NCBI GenBank assembly: GCA_900751995.1
Contig: CAADTP010000044.1
Location: 1-20,103, forward strand
Source: Lachnospiraceae bacterium
Lineage (GTDB): Bacteria > Bacillota > Clostridia > Lachnospirales > Lachnospiraceae
Reading direction: 5' to 3'
Length of the DNA: 20,103 nt
Part shown: positions 6,441 to 14,588 of the stretch, piece after piece
Numbering within the stretch: position 1 is the stretch's first letter
Layout of the letters: each line of letters opens with the position of its first letter
Made by a program: the position numbers and the translations under genes
The notes under the pieces: model-generated
What the model saw: the letters and a program-made list of their open reading frames with translations, nothing else
What the model was told of the DNA's origin: nothing
Databases searched by the model: none

Positions 6441-6480
6441 GGATTGTTACTGAAATATTTATTTATCGTCAGGCAAGACC
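6441..6480 (+). promoter_or_regulatory. RAT1: ribonucleic antiterminator site upstream of licT
   Basis: GGATTGTTACTG (6441-6452) and CAGGCAAGACC (6470-6480) are the two halves of the LicT/SacY/BglG RNA target; the family consensus 3' half reads CAGGCAAAACC. The intervening apical part is longer than usual (17 nt). The 3' half overlaps the 5' arm of the terminator at 6475-6530, so binding of LicT would prevent termination and let licT be transcribed. Confidence 0.85.
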
Positions 6481-6530
6481 TTATAGTAGTATAGGAATAG
6501 GTTTTCTATATACTGTAATGGTCTTTTTTT
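6475..6530 (+). terminator. Regulated intrinsic terminator in the licT leader
   Basis: AAGACC (6475-6480) pairs with GGTCTT (6520-6525), extended by an imperfect stem on both sides of the loop, and is followed by a T7 run. It shares AAGACC with RAT1, the mutually exclusive arrangement of BglG-family attenuation. Confidence 0.8.
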
Positions 6531-6558
6531 ATTTGTCTGGCAGCGGGGGAACAGGAAT

Positions 6559-7410
6559 ATGGTTATCCATAAGATTTTGAATAATAATCTGATACTGTCC
6601 AGGGATGGACAGGGACATGAAGTTATTGTAAAGGGCTGCGGAATTGCCTTTCAGAAAAAGAAAGGACAGCAAGTGGAGGAGTCCAGGATCGAGAAGATCT
6701 TTACTGCGGAAAATGCCCAGATCAGCAAGGAGATACAGGGTTATCTGACTGCTATTCCGGAAAAATATCTGGATTTTGTGGAAGCTTTTGTAAATGAAGT
6801 GAAGGAAAAAAAGGGGATGAAATTAAATGACAGTATTTATTTTTCCCTTAGCGACCATATCATGGGTGCGATCTCCAGACTTGAAAACGGGATCCGCCTT
6901 CAGAATATGCTGCTTCTGGATATCAAGCAGCTTTATCATAAGGAATATGAGATCGGCTTGGAATTACTGAAAAAGGTAAATGAGATGTTCGAGGTAGATC
7001 TTTCTGCAGATGAAGCAGGATTTTTTGCATTGCATTTTGTGAATGCGGAAGATGGCGGCAAGACGGACAGCTATCAGATTTCCATTATCGTACATCAGAT
7101 CCTGGACATCGTGGAGAAGTATTATGACAATATGGAATTTCAGGAGGATAATCTGTATTATCAGCGGTTTCTCACGCATCTGAAATATTTTGCTCAGAGA
7201 TTCCTTCATAAAGAGCTTCACTATGATGAGAATCAGGAGCTTTTCAAGATCATCAAGGAGCAGTACAGAGAAGCTTACGGCTGTGTAAAAATGATCTATC
7301 TTATGATGGAAGAGGAATATAAATACGCTATGACTGAGGATGAAATGCTGTATCTGACGATTCATATCCAGAAGATCACAGAAGACCATAAACGTCTGAA
7401 AAATCTGTGA
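6559..7410 (+). CDS. licT: BglG/LicT-family transcription antiterminator
   Basis: A 283-residue RNA-binding antiterminator. Residues 1-55 are the CAT RNA-binding domain (KILNNNLILSRDGQGHEVIV, KGCGIAFQKKKGQ). Residues about 65-170 are PRD1 and 172-280 PRD2. All four phosphorylatable histidines occupy the places known from Bacillus LicT: H100 (SLSDHIMGA), H159 (FFALHFVNA), H207 (FLTHLKYFA) and H268 (LTIHIQKI). In this family PRD1 is phosphorylated by the cognate EII when substrate is absent, and PRD2 by HPr for activation. It sits between two RAT sites, one before itself and one before the PTS gene, so it controls itself and the transporter. Ribosome site GGGGGAACAGGA lies just before the ATG. 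Confidence 0.95.
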   Translation: MVIHKILNNNLILSRDGQGHEVIVKGCGIAFQKKKGQQVEESRIEKIFTAENAQISKEIQGYLTAIPEKYLDFVEAFVNEVKEKKGMKLNDSIYFSLSDHIMGAISRLENGIRLQNMLLLDIKQLYHKEYEIGLELLKKVNEMFEVDLSADEAGFFALHFVNAEDGGKTDSYQISIIVHQILDIVEKYYDNMEFQEDNLYYQRFLTHLKYFAQRFLHKELHYDENQELFKIIKEQYREAYGCVKMIYLMMEEEYKYAMTEDEMLYLTIHIQKITEDHKRLKNL

Positions 7411-7441
7411 AAAGAGATTGTTTTATAAATTAGGTGTTAAT

Positions 7442-7490
7442 GGATTGTTACTGAAATACGTGCTATGTGCGTATCTTTTCAGGCAAGACC
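7442..7490 (+). promoter_or_regulatory. RAT2: antiterminator target in the licT-bglP gap
   Basis: GGATTGTTACTG (7442-7453) and CAGGCAAGACC (7480-7490) repeat the RAT1 halves exactly, including the A-to-G change relative to the family consensus AAAACC. The apical part is long and self-complementary (ATACG/CGTAT, with CTGAAA/TTTTCAG beneath), giving an extended hairpin. Confidence 0.85.
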
Positions 7491-7523
7491 TTTAATATAA
7501 ATTTCAATATTTATTATTAAAGG
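7489..7523 (+). promoter_or_regulatory. Hairpin that buries the bglP ribosome binding site
   Basis: CCTTTAATA (7489-7497) pairs perfectly with TATTAAAGG (7515-7523), extended inward by TAAAT/ATTTA (7498-7502/7509-7513) with one bulge. The 3' arm contains the first half of the bglP Shine-Dalgarno AAAGGAGGT (7519-7527), 6 nt before the ATG. No T tract follows. The 5' arm starts with the CC that ends RAT2, and an alternative GACC/GGTC pairing (7487-7490/7525-7528) deepens the conflict. The two folds exclude each other. Confidence 0.6.
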
Positions 7524-7533
7524 AGGTCCCCAA

Positions 7534-9420
7534 ATGAAAAAGGACTATGCAAAAACTGCAGACACACTGATTGCAGCGCTGGGCGGAAAAGATAATATCA
7601 CCCGTCTGTTCCACTGCATGACAAGGCTTCGTTTCTATGTGAAAGACAGATCGAAGATCAACGAGAAAGAGATCTTAAAGCTTTCTGAGATCTCCGGCGT
7701 TAACTGGCATGAAGATCAGTTCCAGGTTATCGCAGGAAATGAAGTGAACGCTGTTTACAAGGCATTGGAGGACAAAGGTGTTCCTACCGATGATGCACCG
7801 GCAGCGAACTCTGACAGCTCAAAGAGTGTTGTTTCAAAAGTTATCGATGCCATCACCGGATGTATGACCCCGATGATCCCTGCCCTGACTGCAGCCGGTA
7901 TGATCAAAGTTGTACTTACCCTGCTGACAACTTTTCATCTGGTATCAGAAACAAGCAGTACCTACCAGGTGATCAGTTTTATCGGAGATGTTACTTTCTA
8001 CTTCATGCCGTTCCTGATCGCAGCAAATGCTGCCAAGGTTTTCCGCGTGAACCAGTCACTGGCACTGTTTATTGCCGGTGTTTACTTAAGCCCTACCTTT
8101 GTAACTATGGTAGCTGGTGATGCGGCCATCACACTGTTTGGTCTGCCGATCACAAAAGCAACTTATTCTTATTCCGTTATTCCGGTTATCCTGATGGTAT
8201 GGATCACACATTATATTGAGATTCTGGTTGATAAGATCACACCGAAAATGGTAAAACTGATCCTGAACCCGACACTGGTAATTCTGATCAGTGCACCGAT
8301 CGCCCTGATCGTAGTTGGACCGATCGGAACAATTATTGGTAACGGACTTGCGGTAGCCATCAACTTCCTGTCCGTAAAACTTGGTTTCATTATTGTAGGT
8401 ATCCTTGCAGCAACCTTCCCGTTCATCGTTATGACCGGTATGCACCATGCGCTGACACCGATCGGACTGAATGCCATTGCAACCGGTGGTACCGATACAC
8501 TGATCTTTGTATCTCAGGTATGCTCTAACCTTGCACAGTCCGGAGCTTCTCTTGCAGTAGCTGTAAGATCCAAGGACAGCAACATGAAACAGCTGGCAAG
8601 TGCAGCAGGTGTTTCCGCTCTTATGGGTATCACAGAGCCTGCTCTGTATGGTGTTACACTGAAACTGAAAAGACCGGTTGTAGCAGCTTCTATCGCAGCC
8701 GGAATCGGTGGTATCGTAGGAGGACTTCTTCAGGTTTCTCTTTACATTGCACAGAATTGTATCATGGCGATCCCGGCGTTTATCGGCGAGAAGGGATTAA
8801 TCAATCTGATTTATGGAATCATTATGATCGTGGTATCTTTTGTAGCTGCTTTTGTTCTTACGCTTATCTTCGGATTTGAGGATGTAAAGGCTGAGACAGA
8901 GGATGAAGTACAGAACACAGATACAGAAAAACAGCCGGCACAGCAGAACGCTCCGCTTGTAGATAAGATCGAGCTTTGTGCACCGGTAGCAGGAACTGTA
9001 AAAGCACTTTCCGATGTTCCGGATAAAACTTTTGCGGATAAGGTTTTAGGTGACGGAGCAGCAATCGTTCCATCAGAAGGAAAGGTTTATGCACCGGCAG
9101 ATGGTACGGTGGCAAATATCATGGACAGCAAACATGGAATCATGTTTGTGACAGAAAGTGGAGCAGAAATTCTGATCCACATCGGACTTGATACTGTAAA
9201 TTTAAATGGTAAATATTTTAAATCCCATGTTTCTGATGGAGATAAGGTAAAAAAAGGAAAGCTTCTTGTGGAATTCGATATGGATGCCATTAAGAAAGAA
9301 GGATATGATCTGATCACACCGGTTGTTGTGACCAATATTTCTGATTATATCAAAGCAGTATGCATGGAAAAAGAAGATGCAGCTGTAAATGCAGGAGATA
9401 AATTCCTGACTATTGTATAA
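7534..9420 (+). CDS. bglP: PTS beta-glucoside-specific EIIBCA component
   Basis: A 628-residue, single-chain permease in the order B-C-A. EIIB (1-90) has the phospho-cysteine C28 in FHCMTRLRFYVKD. EIIC (about 105-450) is a block of some ten hydrophobic helices with GMHHALTPIGLN and GITEPALYGV, signatures of the glucose/glucoside superfamily. After an acidic Gln-rich linker, EIIA (about 480-628) is of the Crr type, with H534 (KHGIMFVTESG) and the active H549 (ILIHIGLDTVNLNG). It would import and phosphorylate aryl-beta-glucosides or cellobiose-like sugars, taking phosphate from HPr, and would phosphorylate LicT when idle. AAAGGAGGT precedes the ATG. Substrate is inferred from the GH1 gene downstream. 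Confidence 0.95.
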   Translation: MKKDYAKTADTLIAALGGKDNITRLFHCMTRLRFYVKDRSKINEKEILKLSEISGVNWHEDQFQVIAGNEVNAVYKALEDKGVPTDDAPAANSDSSKSVVSKVIDAITGCMTPMIPALTAAGMIKVVLTLLTTFHLVSETSSTYQVISFIGDVTFYFMPFLIAANAAKVFRVNQSLALFIAGVYLSPTFVTMVAGDAAITLFGLPITKATYSYSVIPVILMVWITHYIEILVDKITPKMVKLILNPTLVILISAPIALIVVGPIGTIIGNGLAVAINFLSVKLGFIIVGILAATFPFIVMTGMHHALTPIGLNAIATGGTDTLIFVSQVCSNLAQSGASLAVAVRSKDSNMKQLASAAGVSALMGITEPALYGVTLKLKRPVVAASIAAGIGGIVGGLLQVSLYIAQNCIMAIPAFIGEKGLINLIYGIIMIVVSFVAAFVLTLIFGFEDVKAETEDEVQNTDTEKQPAQQNAPLVDKIELCAPVAGTVKALSDVPDKTFADKVLGDGAAIVPSEGKVYAPADGTVANIMDSKHGIMFVTESGAEILIHIGLDTVNLNGKYFKSHVSDGDKVKKGKLLVEFDMDAIKKEGYDLITPVVVTNISDYIKAVCMEKEDAAVNAGDKFLTIV

Positions 9421-9431
9421 GAATAACAACG

Positions 9432-9468
9432 AAACATCAGGCGGAGATAACAGATCCGCCTGATGTTT
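9432..9468 (+). other. Perfect intercistronic hairpin between bglP and bglA
   Basis: A 14-bp perfect stem AAACATCAGGCGGA (9432-9445) / TCCGCCTGATGTTT (9455-9468) with a 9-nt loop. No T tract follows; GTAAAAAGGAG leads straight into the bglA ribosome site. It is therefore more likely an mRNA stabilising or processing structure, or a partial attenuator, than a full terminator. Confidence 0.75.
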
Positions 9469-9490
9469 GTAAAAAGGAGAAAATTAAAAT

Positions 9491-10918
9491 ATGAAAAATT
9501 ATAACCGTATGCCGGAAAACTTTCTCTGGGGCGGAGCAACCGCTGCAAACCAGTATGAAGGCGGTTGGGATGAGGATGGCAGAGGCCCGTCCATTGCAGA
9601 TATCCTGACAGGAGGAAGTGTGGATAAGGAACGTCGTCTTACACCGCCGGCACCGTTACCGGAAGAATTTTATCCCAATCACCAGGCGACTGATTTTTAT
9701 CATCACTGGAAAGAGGATATTGCTCTTTTTGCAGAGATGGGATTTAAGGTATATCGTTTTTCTATTTCTTGGTCCAGAGTGTTCCCAAATGGGGATGAGG
9801 AAACTCCAAATGAGGAAGGCCTTAAGTTCTACGACAATGTGATCGACGAACTGAGAAAATATAACATTGAGCCGCTGATAACGATCTCTCATTATGAGAA
9901 TCCCCTTCATCTTTCTCTGGAGTATGGCGGATGGAAAAATCGTAAGATGATCGATTTCTATCTTCGATTTGCAAAGGTTTTATTTGAGAGATATAAAGGT
10001 AAGGTAAAATACTGGCTGACTTTTAATGAGATCAATATGCTGACGCAGGACTTTGGTGCGGTATTCTGTGCAGGAATGCTGGACCCGAAGGATGTATGTG
10101 AGCAGAGCCGTTATCAGGCAATGCATCACCAGCTGGTAGCAAGTGCACTTGCAGTTTCCATGGCTCATGAGATCGATCCGGAGTTTATGCTTGGCTGTAT
10201 GCTTGCTTATCACAATGGTTATCCATATACTTGCCATCCGGATGATATCTTATATGCACAGCAGTTTGGGCAGATCCACAATTCCATTGCCGGTGATGTT
10301 CATGTAAGAGGATATTATCCGGGATTTGCAGCGAGATACTTTGAGGAGCACGGAATCCAGCTGGAGGTTCTTCAGGAGGATAAAGAGATCCTCAAGAAGG
10401 GTACGGTGGACTTTTTCACCATCAGCTATTATTCCAGTAGCTGTGTCAGCGTGACAAAGGACGGAGAGAAAACGGCCGGAAATGGAAGTGACAATCTGAA
10501 AAATCCATATCTGAAAGCTTCCGACTGGGGCTGGCAGATCGATGCAACTGGTCTTCGCTATGTTCTGAACCAGATCTATGACCGCTATCAGATTCCGATC
10601 ATGATCGTGGAAAATGGTCTTGGGGCGGTGGATCAGCTGACAGAGGATGGAAAGATTCACGATGATTACCGTATTGAATATATGCGCCGCCATATAGAGC
10701 AGATGAAGGAAGCAATCCATGACGGAGTAGATCTGATCGGCTACACCTGCTGGGGCTGTACAGATCTTGTCAGTGCCTCCACTGGAGAATTCAAGAAGCG
10801 TTATGGCCTTATCTATGTAAATAAAAATGATGACGGGACCGGAGACTTTTCTAGAATCCGCAAAGATTCTTTTTACTGGTACAAAAAAGTGATTGAATCC
10901 TGCGGGGAAGAGCTTTAA
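9491..10918 (+). CDS. bglA: 6-phospho-beta-glucosidase, glycoside hydrolase family 1
   Basis: A 475-residue, full-length GH1 enzyme. It begins with MPENFLWGGATAANQYEGG, has YRFSISWSRVFPNG, the acid/base glutamate E180 in LTFNEIN, and the nucleophile E374 in IMIVENGLGAVD. Near the end, STGEFKKRYGLIYV carries the Ser...Lys...Tyr set that binds the 6-phosphate in phospho-glycosidases, so the substrate is a phosphorylated disaccharide or aryl-glucoside rather than the free sugar. No signal peptide; cytoplasmic. It completes the pathway begun by bglP, yielding glucose 6-phosphate plus glucose or aglycone. AAGGAG lies about 11 nt before the ATG. Confidence 0.95.
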   Translation: MKNYNRMPENFLWGGATAANQYEGGWDEDGRGPSIADILTGGSVDKERRLTPPAPLPEEFYPNHQATDFYHHWKEDIALFAEMGFKVYRFSISWSRVFPNGDEETPNEEGLKFYDNVIDELRKYNIEPLITISHYENPLHLSLEYGGWKNRKMIDFYLRFAKVLFERYKGKVKYWLTFNEINMLTQDFGAVFCAGMLDPKDVCEQSRYQAMHHQLVASALAVSMAHEIDPEFMLGCMLAYHNGYPYTCHPDDILYAQQFGQIHNSIAGDVHVRGYYPGFAARYFEEHGIQLEVLQEDKEILKKGTVDFFTISYYSSSCVSVTKDGEKTAGNGSDNLKNPYLKASDWGWQIDATGLRYVLNQIYDRYQIPIMIVENGLGAVDQLTEDGKIHDDYRIEYMRRHIEQMKEAIHDGVDLIGYTCWGCTDLVSASTGEFKKRYGLIYVNKNDDGTGDFSRIRKDSFYWYKKVIESCGEEL

Positions 10919-10992
10919 CTGAATCAACTGCGAAGCAGTTATCTGGTGTAGAATTATGTAGCGAATGCGGTTGCTTTTATCCGGTTGACGAC

Positions 10993-11031
10993 AAAATCCT
11001 GGAGTATGACAATGTACTCCGGGATTTTTTT
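10993..11031 (+). terminator. Terminator of the licT-bglP-bglA operon
   Basis: AAAATCCTGGAGTA (10993-11006) pairs with TACTCCGGGATTTT (11015-11028), with two G-T pairs and an 8-nt loop, followed by a T run to 11031. A weaker stem AACTGC-GAA-GCAGTT lies just after the bglA stop. Confidence 0.85.
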
Positions 11032-11037
11032 GGAAGG

Positions 11038-11065
11038 TTGACTTTTGCACGGTAAAGTGTAATAC
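11038..11065 (+). promoter_or_regulatory. Promoter of the diguanylate cyclase gene
   Basis: TTGACT at 11038-11043, a 16-bp spacer and TAATAC at 11060-11065, immediately after the upstream terminator. The leader would be about 30 nt. Confidence 0.55.
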
Positions 11066-11099
11066 TTATTGTAAGTGACGAATGTGAGGAGTGTTTTTT

Positions 11100-12770
11100 A
11101 TGCCGGATGAAAAAGTACTGCAGGTAGCGATACTTATATGGGGATGTGTATTTTGTGCCATAGCTGCATTATGTATATTTCTGAGCAGTAATTATGACAG
11201 GGAAAAGCGTCGGTATCTTATCCTGATGGAGAGTTTTGCTTCCCTGTTATTGCTGATGGATGCCATGGCGCATATTTTCAGCGGATATCCCGGAGTTCCG
11301 GGCAATGTGATGGTCCGTATTTCGAGTTTTCTCGTATTCCTTTTAAGTGACGTAGTCCTGCTGTGTTTTCACATTTATGTGTGTGTTTATCTGTTTTCGA
11401 AGAGGGAGCGGAGAACATTAAAAAGAGTAAAAGCCGGATATGTTATTGCTGCTGCAGGGGTTGCTTTTGTGGTGATCTCGCAGTTTACTCACTGGTATTA
11501 TTACATAGATGGGGATAATTGTTATCATCGGGCACCGTTATATATTATGTCAATTCTTTTTTCGGCAGCAGGCTTGCTCATTGATCTTACGCTTCTGCTC
11601 CAGTACAAAAAGAGAGTCAGCAGGAAGCTCCTGTTCTCTATGCTGTCATGCATTGTACTTCCGGCAGTGGCGGCAGCTGTGCAGGTATTCAGGTATGGAA
11701 TGTCGCTGATCGATTTTTCTGTTGGTATTTCCATGATCATTATGTTTATCGTGACGATGACGGAGCTGAATCAGGAAATGTATCAGCTGATAAGCAGAGA
11801 GGGTAAGATAAAGGAAAGACTTGAGATCGCAACGATACTGAATAAATGCATTGCAGAGCTGATATCAGGAGAAGATGAAGATGCGGCGATCTCCAATCTG
11901 CTGCGTATTATCAGCGGGTATTTTGACGGAGATCGCAGTTATATTGTTCAGATCGATGAAAAGAGGAATGTCTGTACAAATACCTATGAGTATGCCATGA
12001 ACGGAGTGACTGCTGAGAAGGATAATCTTCAGGAGGTTCCCATGGAAATGCTGGATATCTGGATGGACAGCTTTCGGAAAAATGGCCTGTATTATATTCC
12101 GGATATTGAGGAGGAGCAGGGGCAGCCGTATTATGAGACTCTGAAGATGCAGGACATTACCAGGCTGCTGGCCGTTCCTTTAAACAGTGACGGAAAGATC
12201 ATAGGATTTCTCGGGGTAGATAATCCGAGACTGCATTATGAGGATCATACGCTGCTGTCATCCATACAGTACTTTTTAACGGACAGCCTGAAAGCCAAGG
12301 AGCGTAAGGCGTGTCTGCAGTACATGAGCTACCGTGATATGCTGACGACCTTGTATAACAGGAACAGGTATATTCAGGTTTTGGAAGGCATGCAGGCAAA
12401 AACAGTGATAAAAACAAGCGTAGCATATATTGATATCAATGGTCTGAAACGGGTGAATGATCTTTACGGACATGAGGCCGGAGACAGGCTGATCATAAAT
12501 ACAGCGCGTTCCATGCTTGCGATTCTGCCGGAAAATGCTTACCGGGTAGGTGGCGATGAATTTGTACTCATCTGTTTTGATATGGATGAGAAGATTTTTC
12601 GGAGTAAGGTCCGGGATATCTGTGATAGCATTGCTGCCAAAAGGATCAGTGTTTCTGTTGGTGTTGTCTGGGAGGAAAGCTCTTCGGAGCTTGAGACAAT
12701 GCTGAGAAGAGCAGATGATCTTATGTATGCGGAAAAAAAGAAATATTATGAAAAGCATGGAACGATGTGA
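11100..12770 (+). CDS. Membrane-bound diguanylate cyclase (7TM-GAF-GGDEF)
   Basis: A 556-residue protein expected to make cyclic di-GMP from two GTP at the membrane. Residues 1-220 hold about seven hydrophobic helices, a likely sensor. Residues about 240-395 look like a GAF domain (EIATILNKCIAELISGED at the start, then ITRLLAVPLNSDGKIIGFLG). Residues about 405-556 are the GGDEF domain: LTTLYNRNRY, the metal/guanine motif DINGLKRVND, GHEAGD, and an intact GGDEF at 484-488, then SVSVGV and ADDLMYAEKK. The product-inhibition I-site RxxD is absent; the four residues in that place read ILPE. ATG 11100 is chosen because GAGGA lies 9 nt before it; an in-frame GTG at 11091 has no spacing to that site. 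The ligand is unknown. Confidence 0.9.
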   Translation: MPDEKVLQVAILIWGCVFCAIAALCIFLSSNYDREKRRYLILMESFASLLLLMDAMAHIFSGYPGVPGNVMVRISSFLVFLLSDVVLLCFHIYVCVYLFSKRERRTLKRVKAGYVIAAAGVAFVVISQFTHWYYYIDGDNCYHRAPLYIMSILFSAAGLLIDLTLLLQYKKRVSRKLLFSMLSCIVLPAVAAAVQVFRYGMSLIDFSVGISMIIMFIVTMTELNQEMYQLISREGKIKERLEIATILNKCIAELISGEDEDAAISNLLRIISGYFDGDRSYIVQIDEKRNVCTNTYEYAMNGVTAEKDNLQEVPMEMLDIWMDSFRKNGLYYIPDIEEEQGQPYYETLKMQDITRLLAVPLNSDGKIIGFLGVDNPRLHYEDHTLLSSIQYFLTDSLKAKERKACLQYMSYRDMLTTLYNRNRYIQVLEGMQAKTVIKTSVAYIDINGLKRVNDLYGHEAGDRLIINTARSMLAILPENAYRVGGDEFVLICFDMDEKIFRSKVRDICDSIAAKRISVSVGVVWEESSSELETMLRRADDLMYAEKKKYYEKHGTM

Positions 12771-12883
12771 AGGTATGCAGCAGAGAGCAGAGTGTACGAG
12801 GAATGTCCGAGATACTGCAGCTGATTGATCGTCAGATGTAAGGTTACCGGCCGTCGGAAATTACGCATTGGTTTTGAATAAAA

Positions 12884-12929
12884 AAATAAAGCTCCCTGTT
12901 TTGCGATTGTGAAACAAGGGGCTTTATTT
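12884..12929. terminator. Bidirectional terminator between convergent genes
   Basis: AAATAAAGC...TGTTT (12884-12901) pairs with AAACA...GCTTTATTT (12912-12929). A poly-A run on the left gives a poly-T tail for minus-strand transcripts, while plus-strand transcripts end in TTTATTTAT. It serves the cyclase on one side and the regulator on the other. Confidence 0.8.
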
Positions 12930-12940
12930 ATAAGAAACGT

Positions 12941-14431
12941 TTATTTCAAAAAATATTTTCTATTATTATTAGGACCATCATGTGATACGTCAGGCATTTC
13001 GTTTAATATAGCTCTGGTTCGTGGAGAGCTTAATTTTATATAAGAAGCGATATCGCTTGTTTTTGAAGGCCCGTTTTTGGACAGATATTTTTTTATTTTA
13101 TTCATATGTTGAAAGGTTTTATTGCTTGTTTTATTGCTTGTTTTATCGCTTGTTTTTATCGCTTGTTTTTTACTGCTTGTTTTTGTACGTCGCTTTTTCT
13201 TAATAGTAAGAACTAAGATAGTGCGGTCTGGATCAAATTCTTCTTCAATGATTGGCTCAGGCCACCCCTGATCTGCCCAAGTATTAAAAATATTTGGAAC
13301 ACCACTTCCGGCACGTTCACCTATATTGATGAGATTAAACATTTTCATCAATATTTTATTTCGAGGGTCTGATATTCCACCTTTACGCATCTGTTGTTTA
13401 CCAGTTCGGGAATAACCAGGGTTTTCAAATATTATTTTTTCAGTATTTTTTCTGATAACAATACCACGTACGCCATAAAAATCAGCGTTTATTAAACAAT
13501 TGGCTAATGCTTCTCTGAGGGCTTCGTGAATAGGTGTATCATCGATACGATTTCCATCAACAGTCTTAAAAGGGATTTTTATATCCGTGATAAGTTTGTT
13601 ATAAACTCTGAAATAAAAATCACAGATATTACCAGACCATTCTCCAGAACTGGATTGTAAGCGGTCTGTCCAGCGTATTGAAGGATCAAGTATTTCCTGA
13701 TAATCGAGAAAATACTCAGGAAAATGACGAACAATATTATATTCATCTCCAAACATAAGCATTCCGGCAGCTGTTGGATGTAATTGCTTATCGATATTTG
13801 AAATAGCGGCAGCTCCTATGCTGCGAAGATACTCAAAATCATCCAGGCGGCCAAAAGGATGTGCTGGTTTCAATGATCTGTGACGGTTTCTGTATCCCTG
13901 TATGGTTTCATAGTTCAGATCAGTCATAGGAACGTCATCAAGAACACTCATATCCATAGTATTATCAGTTTGATCTCGAATCATTGTTTTAACCTGGAGT
14001 TTGGTACAGTGATAATCTCCTTCGTGATTTCTGCGAAAAGTTCCATTAAAAATATCATCATTAATATAAACCGGTTTTTGTTCACGGCGAGCCATTGGAA
14101 CATAAATTACAATGATCATATCATCATTGAGTTTAAAGGTTTCTACATCAGTGTCGGTGAGAAGATTTATATTTACCTTTTTTCGATTGTTTATAGTATC
14201 CCAGAATTCTTTTAATAATTTGCCTTGATTTTCTGCTTTTAATCCTGTAGTTCTCCAGCTTCCGTCTTTATTTTCAGCAACTCCCAGGATGATTACTCCG
14301 CCATAGCAGTTGGCAAATGCAGAGTAGGTATCCCATAAAGAAGATGGTAATCCACCATTGGATTTCTTTACTTCGCGGCGATTATCTTCTTTGTACAAGT
14401 CGAATTTAGTAATATCAAAGATATTGGACAT
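12941..14431 (-). CDS. AlbA_2/Schlafen-type ATP-binding transcriptional regulator
   Basis: A 496-residue cytoplasmic protein. Residues about 8-130 form an AlbA_2 (Schlafen AAA_4) domain: EVKKSNGGLPSSLWDTYSAF, then NCYGGVIILGVAEN. A C-terminal HATPase_c_4 domain is at about 280-385, with the helix HEALREALANCLINADF and GERAGSGVPNIF. Then comes a Lys/Thr/Ser-rich linker (SDKTSNKTSNKT) and a winged-helix end with SKTSDIASYIKLSSPRTRAIL. Family members are annotated as putative DNA-binding regulators; some lie near defence or toxin genes. ATG 14431 is chosen because GAGGTGAT precedes it by 6 nt; a GTG at 14440 lies inside that site. It stands alone, convergent with the cyclase and divergent from the sigma gene. 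Its targets are unknown. Confidence 0.88.
   Translation of the reverse strand: MSNIFDITKFDLYKEDNRREVKKSNGGLPSSLWDTYSAFANCYGGVIILGVAENKDGSWRTTGLKAENQGKLLKEFWDTINNRKKVNINLLTDTDVETFKLNDDMIIVIYVPMARREQKPVYINDDIFNGTFRRNHEGDYHCTKLQVKTMIRDQTDNTMDMSVLDDVPMTDLNYETIQGYRNRHRSLKPAHPFGRLDDFEYLRSIGAAAISNIDKQLHPTAAGMLMFGDEYNIVRHFPEYFLDYQEILDPSIRWTDRLQSSSGEWSGNICDFYFRVYNKLITDIKIPFKTVDGNRIDDTPIHEALREALANCLINADFYGVRGIVIRKNTEKIIFENPGYSRTGKQQMRKGGISDPRNKILMKMFNLINIGERAGSGVPNIFNTWADQGWPEPIIEEEFDPDRTILVLTIKKKRRTKTSSKKQAIKTSDKTSNKTSNKTFQHMNKIKKYLSKNGPSKTSDIASYIKLSSPRTRAILNEMPDVSHDGPNNNRKYFLK
13108..13190 (-). repeat. Imperfect tandem repeats coding the Lys/Thr linker
   Basis: The plus strand shows repeated units of about 12-15 bp of the form TTGCTTGTTTTA, with small changes. 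In the gene on the minus strand they encode alternating KTSNKT/KTSDKT and KKQAIKTS. The 12-bp units are multiples of three, so copy-number change would lengthen or shorten the linker without breaking the frame. Confidence 0.75.
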
Positions 14432-14529
14432 TGTAATCACCTCATGAAAAATATATTATTATTTTTATATAATTGGATTAATCGTATCAAAGTAAAAAAG
14501 AAAAATCAATTAAAAGACTAGAAATTTTC

Positions 14530-14555
14530 TGTAACGTTTTTGAGATCAGTGCGTC
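14530..14555 (+). promoter_or_regulatory. ECF-type promoter of the sigma/anti-sigma operon
   Basis: TGTAAC (14530-14535), a 16-bp spacer, and CGTC (14552-14555). This matches the AAC...CGTC pattern of ECF sigma factors of the SigW/SigX/SigV kind, so the sigma gene probably drives itself. The start would be near 14562, a leader of about 27 nt. Confidence 0.7.
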
Positions 14556-14588
14556 TTATAAGTGAGAAGGGAGGAAAAGAAAGAACCG

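Noticed and set aside
10250..11050. 266-codon minus-strand frame opposite bglA
   Set aside because: Runs across the end of a certain GH1 gene and through its terminator; no recognisable motifs.
13108..13190. CRISPR-like repeated pattern
   Set aside because: The units are short, directly adjacent and inside a coding frame, with no unique spacers.
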